Source: CAZWIT01 sp964533435 (GTDB taxonomy: Bacteria; Patescibacteriota; Patescibacteriia; UBA1558; GWA2-36-10). Taken from it: a stretch of 7,065 bases of DNA. Both the position numbers and the translations under genes were made by a program. This document shows, piece after piece, positions 6,101 through 7,065 of the stretch (the first letter of the stretch is position 1; each line of letters starts with the position of its first letter). The notes under the pieces are model-generated. The model had not been told where the DNA came from. It ran no database searches and saw only the letters and a list, made by a program, of their open reading frames with translations. The stretch spans positions 1-7,065 of the forward strand of contig CAZHLU010000052.1 of assembly GCA_964533435.1 (NCBI GenBank), in the 5' to 3' direction.

Positions 6101-7065
6101 CAGCTCAGTCATCACTTACTAACCCATATACTTGTTTGCAAAATTGTAATTTTGGTACAGAGTATTGTAATGACACGATTAAACAAGCTGGCTTTGATGA
6201 AATTTGTGATACTACTTTAGCTATTAGTCCTACGCCACCAAATTCTTCTCGTTATAGCCAGTACCAATGTCGTACTGTTAATGATGCTGCAGATCCTTTA
6301 TGGACAAAATGTACGCCTACAGCTGGTGGTTATTGTGGTGATGGTACTATCCAAAATGGACAAAACGCAACTTTTAATGCTGGTGAAATTTGTGATTCAG
6401 CTTATCATCCAACACCAGCAGAAAGTGGCCCAGAAAATACCTACTCTTGTAGTTATACTTGTATGACCAGGATGGGTGGTTATTGTGGTGATACTATTAT
6501 CCAAGACGGGAATAATGGTACTACTGATTATGGCGAAACTTGCGATTATGCTAGTTATGCACCGCCTTTACCAGTTGATTCTTATGATATAAATCATCAA
6601 TATGTTTGTAGTGATGTTTGTTTAGCTGATAGCGGTGGTTGGTGTGGTGATGGTAATTTGCAGTCTCAATTTGGAGAAGCTTGTGATTATGGTAATCCGC
6701 CAACTCATACTATACCAGATCCTTGGAATAGTAATTCAACCAATCCTTATACTTGCCCCAGTTGTTCAGTTGGTTCATATTGTGGTGATGGTGTTATTGA
6801 TGTTGCTTATGGTGAACAATGTGATGCTGGCATGACACCACCAGCTCGTAAAGTTGAGCTAGCTTTTATTTATGATATGTCTCGTAGTATGCAAACTCCA
6901 GCAGCAGCTTTGTGTGGAGTTTTGGATACCTTCTTAGATAATTTTGATCCATCAACTACTTTTAGAGTTACTATTTTTGTGCTAGGCGATGACGCTCCTG
7001 GTTCTACTGGTAGTCCTAGAACTTTGACCCCTGGCACGACAGATGATTTAAGGGCACTTACGGAT
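1..7065 (+). CDS. Giant multidomain Ig-like/cysteine-rich/vWA surface protein (internal fragment, both ends missing)
   Basis: Frame 1 is open for all 2,355 codons with no stop, and no other frame gives a comparable ORF. Start and stop both lie outside the window, so the real protein is longer. Domain order is six TIG-type Ig domains, three Big_5-like/BIG_2-like pairs, an unassigned module, a pseudopilin-like segment, nine CGDG-type cysteine-rich repeats and the start of a vWA domain. No signal peptide, hydrophobic membrane segment, coiled coil or LPXTG-like sorting signal is visible here; such signals would normally sit at the missing ends. Composition is typical of a secreted acidic protein: Asn, Asp, Gly, Ser and Thr abundant, Lys about 1%, many cysteines in clusters. 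Codon choice is A/T-ending and looks uniform, so I see no recent patchwork transfer at DNA level. The likely role is adhesion or surface structure; this is inferred from the domains, and the ligand is unknown. The in-frame ATG at 301 is internal, since the same domain starts upstream of it. Confidence 0.96.
187..468 (+). other. IPT/TIG-like Ig domain B1
   Basis: Residues 63-156. It opens with 'NIACLRPNFGAARP' (Cys70) and contains 'VIAEGINFGTSAGTI', the TIG-typical 'v.i.G.nFG' strand-turn. It ends with 'ITFQIPDNALASDVKI' and 'ARYFMV', as TIG domains do. B-type copies carry a cysteine just before the first 'xPxxG' motif. The role is structural or binding; no catalytic residues are seen. Confidence 0.7.
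469..564 (+). other. Cysteine-rich mini-domain with CC pair (first copy)
   Basis: Residues 157-188 hold six cysteines (157, 164, 168, 169, 175, 183) in about 27 residues with the spacing C-x6-C-x3-CC-x5-C-x7-C. An even number and tight spacing suggest a small disulfide-knotted linker between Ig domains. A related CC-containing segment occurs at 1735-1893. I do not recognise a named family. Confidence 0.6.
565..876 (+). other. IPT/TIG Ig-like domain A2
   Basis: Residues 189-292. This is the clearest TIG domain in the window: 'PHIDAISPNNGAAGNLVTIL' is followed by 'GQNFGTDIGTVWFNG', matching the family pattern P.I..isP..G..G..vtI.G.nFg....V.fng. It then carries an insertion with Cys245-x5-Trp251 before the strand 'IIIGVP'. 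IPT/TIG domains are Ig-like folds found in surface receptors and adhesins, usually as spacers or protein-binding units. Confidence 0.88.
877..1137 (+). other. IPT/TIG-like Ig domain B2
   Basis: Residues 293-379. It opens 'RPGLCQLNPIGGSF' (Cys297), then 'VNAAGVNFANNDEMLFSV', a degenerate version of the TIG 'v.i.G.nF' turn, and closes with 'VGVQIKNSADEYSNPLPFQV'. It contains no other cysteine. Confidence 0.68.
1138..1470 (+). other. IPT/TIG Ig-like domain A3
   Basis: Residues 380-490. 'PEIVTTTPNGVKNGVYITIF' followed by 'GTNFGNLAGQVLFN' is a strong TIG match. As in A2, there is an insertion with Cys438-x4-Trp443 before the strand 'IVVEIP', followed by 'YEIVIRRADAVASEAYDI'. Confidence 0.87.
1471..1734 (+). 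other. IPT/TIG-like Ig domain B3
   Basis: Residues 491-578. It opens 'VVLCAIVPDNGPNNFSPVDF' (Cys494), then 'YGAGFNDNSVRIQFNG' as the TIG turn and strand, then 'WDVTVPGDALSGQVVLQSQ', and ends 'NALNFNIAG'. It is the last TIG-like unit before the architecture changes. Confidence 0.72.
1735..1893 (+). other. Cysteine-rich mini-domain with CC pair (second copy)
   Basis: Residues 579-631 hold cysteines 579, 585, 591, 592, 600, 604, 610 and, after a gap, 631. The core 'DCQGTEQCCPGNFGNYC' resembles the first CC segment (469-564) in its Cys-Cys pair and in its place directly after a B-type TIG domain. It marks the boundary between the TIG section and the Big_5 section. It is probably disulfide-linked. 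Confidence 0.55.
1894..2298 (+). other. SbsA-type Ig-like domain (Big_5-like) 1
   Basis: Residues 632-766. The strand 'VDANISFTFTRNIVDADLEP' fits the Big_5 'v..n..i.f.Fs..md' pattern. It is followed by 'KIRLYEC' with a Cys684-x6-Cys691 loop, then 'LAENTWYKVALVGDFRA', equivalent to the usual 'L...t.Y.v.l..gi.d' strand, and a closing 'WNFRT'. Big_5 domains are found in S-layer and large surface proteins. The assignment is from pattern alone; the first ~20 residues could be linker. Confidence 0.62.
2299..2637 (+). other. BIG_2-like Ig domain 1
   Basis: Residues 767-879. It starts 'CEISSIQVTPQSAAANFYLG', the BIG_2-type 'v..i.v.P....l..G' opening. A Cys800-x2-Cys803 pair follows, then the Trp strand 'YNWTWQL' (Trp809, Trp811) and 'DAANVTDPSNLGLNIG'. 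The end is poorly defined because the boundary with the next Big_5-like unit ('SQPIVLAPV') is not sharp. Confidence 0.5.
2638..2979 (+). other. SbsA-type Ig-like domain (Big_5-like) 2
   Basis: Residues 880-993. 'DNGTVWIDFNTQI' is the Big_5 'n..i.i.Fs..i' strand. 'YFSIQDC' with a Cys922-x5-Cys928 loop is equivalent to the Cys loop of copy 1. 'NFRVTLPHGAFAHNHYYRVQ' matches 'Y.v.v...i.d..G', and the domain closes with 'LTWVFGV'. Cys890 and Cys894 are an extra close pair near the start. Confidence 0.62.
2980..3297 (+). other. BIG_2-like Ig domain 2
   Basis: Residues 994-1099. This is the clearest BIG_2 match: opening 'CEVASVNLNPSNATVAIAGQ', then 'WASSNNTIATIL' followed by 'ATGVAVGISNISANA', matching the family pattern 'W.Ssn..iatv...G.v....G...I.A'. 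A cysteine cluster (1027, 1036, 1042) precedes the Trp strand (Trp1044, Trp1046). BIG_2 domains occur in intimin- and invasin-like adhesins and many surface proteins. Confidence 0.75.
3325..3792 (+). other. SbsA-type Ig-like domain (Big_5-like) 3 with inserted calcium-loop motifs
   Basis: Residues 1109-1264, following a Pro-rich linker (PPVDPHLPP). 'PRVENIRPLNGETDICPNAA' and 'ISMDFTELMDPASVMANVKL' are a textbook Big_5 start, including the 'F.e.Mdp.sv' motif. Where copies 1 and 2 have a short Cys loop, this copy has 'DANGDGVANLSD' (residues 1156-1167), and later 'DSNSDNIPD' (1191-1199). The domain closes with 'YSWQFTT'. It is longer than the other two because of these insertions. Confidence 0.78.
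3793..4146 (+). other. BIG_2-like Ig domain 3 (weak)
   Basis: Residues 1265-1382. It opens 'CRISYIQTIPTSDWFLCAGD', in register with the openings of Ig domains 1 and 2. Then come 'HSYTAIARDVRGIALAGSIS', the strand 'YNWSL', and closing strands 'ETLIVNAQGS' and 'ASASIGINVFLC'. The 'f.a.a.D..G..l....v.W' pattern supports an Ig-like fold. Assignment to BIG_2 specifically is weaker than for copy 2. Confidence 0.55.
4147..4794 (+). other. Module of unknown function, probably conserved
   Basis: Residues 1383-1598. It begins 'CEVPWPGPGLELFPWQDD' and has 'FSTYYCPDVD'. Its central part reads 'IIALRIMSNLNHLSVEDWYA', then 'VDGYPALQVGNTVYISAFN', then 'YTNIYILAYNIGARATTVEI', and ends 'FNQLLDNFKLN'. It does not look like an Ig repeat: it has a predicted alpha-helical end and several Trp and Tyr residues. 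From memory, similar strings ('N..HLS...WY', 'YTNIY..s.N', 'IF.QLL.N') occur in giant proteins of Patescibacteria, but I could not check this. I assign no function. Confidence 0.5.
4795..4863 (+). other. Small four-cysteine motif (copy 1)
   Basis: Residues 1599-1621: Cys1599, 1609, 1615, 1620 in 'CVGGTDAGNVCSSDFDC'. The spacing C-x9-C-x5-C-x4-C resembles the second copy at 4960-5022. It lies immediately before the pseudopilin-like segment and is probably a disulfide-stabilised hinge. Confidence 0.5.
4864..5304 (+). other. Pseudopilin-like globular segment
   Basis: Residues 1622-1768. 'LKLRRDLVRLGDMLNI' followed by 'NSKLTKYGETH' looks like the amphipathic helix of a type IV/type II pseudopilin ('a..D...i...l..Y....G.YP'). 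After an inserted four-Cys motif come 'YYPLL', 'WPSWQQTLATGLSGSLPTDP' and 'INLFNGCG', matching the pseudopilin 'W...L...l..LP.DP.N' hallmark. 'SLIYHYQRSETGEDYDLSAN' with 'FES' then matches 'Y.Y......Y.L.a.lE'. The hydrophobic N-terminal pilin helix and prepilin cleavage site are absent, so this is at most the soluble domain. The assignment is by pattern only. Confidence 0.5.
4960..5022 (+). other. Small four-cysteine motif (copy 2), inserted in the pseudopilin-like segment
   Basis: Residues 1654-1674: Cys1654, 1662, 1668, 1674 in 'CSNNSLTACVTNAQC' followed by 'PNGGTC'; spacing C-x7-C-x5-C-x5-C. It sits between the predicted helix and the 'YYPLL' strand, where pseudopilins normally have a short loop. 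Confidence 0.5.
5401..6831 (+). repeat. Array of nine cysteine-rich CGDG repeats (DUF4215/Myxococcus-type)
   Basis: Residues 1801-2277. Each unit opens with C-G-[ND]-[GND] or a close variant and reaches '[E/Y]xCD' or similar after a variable gap. Opening cysteines are at 1801, 1895, 1950, 2004, 2056, 2112, 2162, 2215 and 2261; the matching later cysteines are at 1833, 1907, 1962, 2024, 2069, 2131, 2181, 2228 and 2274. Units 4 and 6-9 are best preserved (for example 'CGDGVIDVAYGEQCDAG'). Unit 2 (CGNN...NCEN) and unit 5 (YCNDTI...EICD) are degenerate. Between units there are further cysteines of the 'YTCLQNC', 'YSCSYTC', 'YVCSDVC' and 'YTCPSC' type, as in the family's closing C..C. In known proteins such repeats are extracellular and disulfide-rich; their binding role is unknown. 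Confidence 0.85.
6850..7065 (+). other. von Willebrand factor A (vWA) domain, N-terminal part
   Basis: Residues 2284-2355, cut by the window end. 'KVELAFIYDMSRSM' is the first vWA strand plus the metal-ion-dependent adhesion site motif DxSxS (Asp2292, Ser2294, Ser2296; bases 6874-6888). Helix 1 follows ('AALCGVLDTFLDNF'), then strand 2 'TTFRVTIFVLGDD'. The later MIDAS Thr and Asp would lie downstream. vWA domains bind protein ligands through a divalent metal. The domain starts only about seven residues after the last CGDG repeat. Confidence 0.85.

Noticed and set aside
5401..6831. CRISPR-like or satellite DNA array suggested by repeated 'tgtggtgatggt'
   Set aside because: The repeats are irregularly spaced, diverged, in frame and explained by the CGDG protein motif.
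3707..6835. Short plus-strand frame-2 open frames (3707-3937, 4985-5212, 6281-6466, 6635-6835) encoding Val/Leu/Ile-rich peptides that could pass for membrane proteins
   Set aside because: All are in the same +2 frame inside the giant gene. Their hydrophobicity comes from shifted GGT-GAT and NTT codons (reading as GTG/GTT/ATT), so it is an artefact of the main frame's codon use.
1..7065. Stop-codon recoding (TGA as Gly or Trp, as in Gracilibacteria and Absconditabacteria)
   Set aside because: No in-frame TGA occurs at all; Gly uses GGN and Trp uses TGG, so there is no evidence for recoding here.
1..7065. Eukaryotic (animal) extracellular matrix protein origin because of vWA, TIG and cysteine-rich repeats
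   Set aside because: A 7 kb intron-free frame, Big_5 and BIG_2 type bacterial Ig domains and CGDG repeats favour a bacterium; no EGF, fibronectin III or typical metazoan spacing is seen.

Overview
The whole 7,065-base window is the inside of one giant protein-coding gene. Plus-strand frame 1 stays open from base 1 to base 7065 (2,355 codons, read codon by codon) with no TAA, TAG or TGA. Neither the start nor the stop is in the window. There is no intergenic DNA, RNA gene, promoter, terminator or second gene. Residue numbers below count from base 1 (residue n begins at base 3n-2).

The encoded protein looks extracellular. It is built from Ig-like beta-sandwich modules and cysteine-rich modules, is very rich in Asn, Asp, Gly, Ser and Thr, very poor in Lys, and has no obvious membrane segment in this part. 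From N to C: (1) residues 1-578, six IPT/TIG-type Ig-like domains arranged as three A-B pairs, with a CC-containing cysteine mini-domain after the first pair and another after the third; (2) residues 632-1382, three repeats of a supermodule made of an SbsA-type Ig-like domain (Big_5-like) followed by a BIG_2-like Ig domain, the third carrying calcium-loop motifs; (3) residues 1383-1598, a module I cannot assign to a named family; (4) residues 1599-1768, a segment resembling the globular part of a type IV/type II pseudopilin, with one small four-cysteine motif in front and another inserted inside; (5) residues 1801-2277, nine diverged 'CGDG...GE.CD' cysteine-rich repeats of the DUF4215/Myxococcus type; (6) residues 2284-2355, the beginning of a von Willebrand factor A (vWA) domain with a DxSxS metal site, cut by the window end.

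Organism: sampled lines give roughly 38-42% G+C, codons favour A/T in third position, and there is no sign of stop-codon recoding. Giant secreted proteins combining IPT/TIG, Big_5, CGDG repeats and vWA domains are, from general knowledge, common in candidate phyla radiation bacteria (Patescibacteria, for example the Falkow-, Magasanik- or Kuenenbacteria type). I infer such an organism with moderate confidence. Omnitrophota or another lineage with giant surface proteins remains possible.

Working hypothesis (inference): a cell-surface or secreted adhesin-like protein. The Ig-like domains would form a long stalk, the cysteine-rich repeats a disulfide-stabilised segment, and the vWA domain a metal-dependent binding head. 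Nothing in the window shows its ligand, anchor or regulation.
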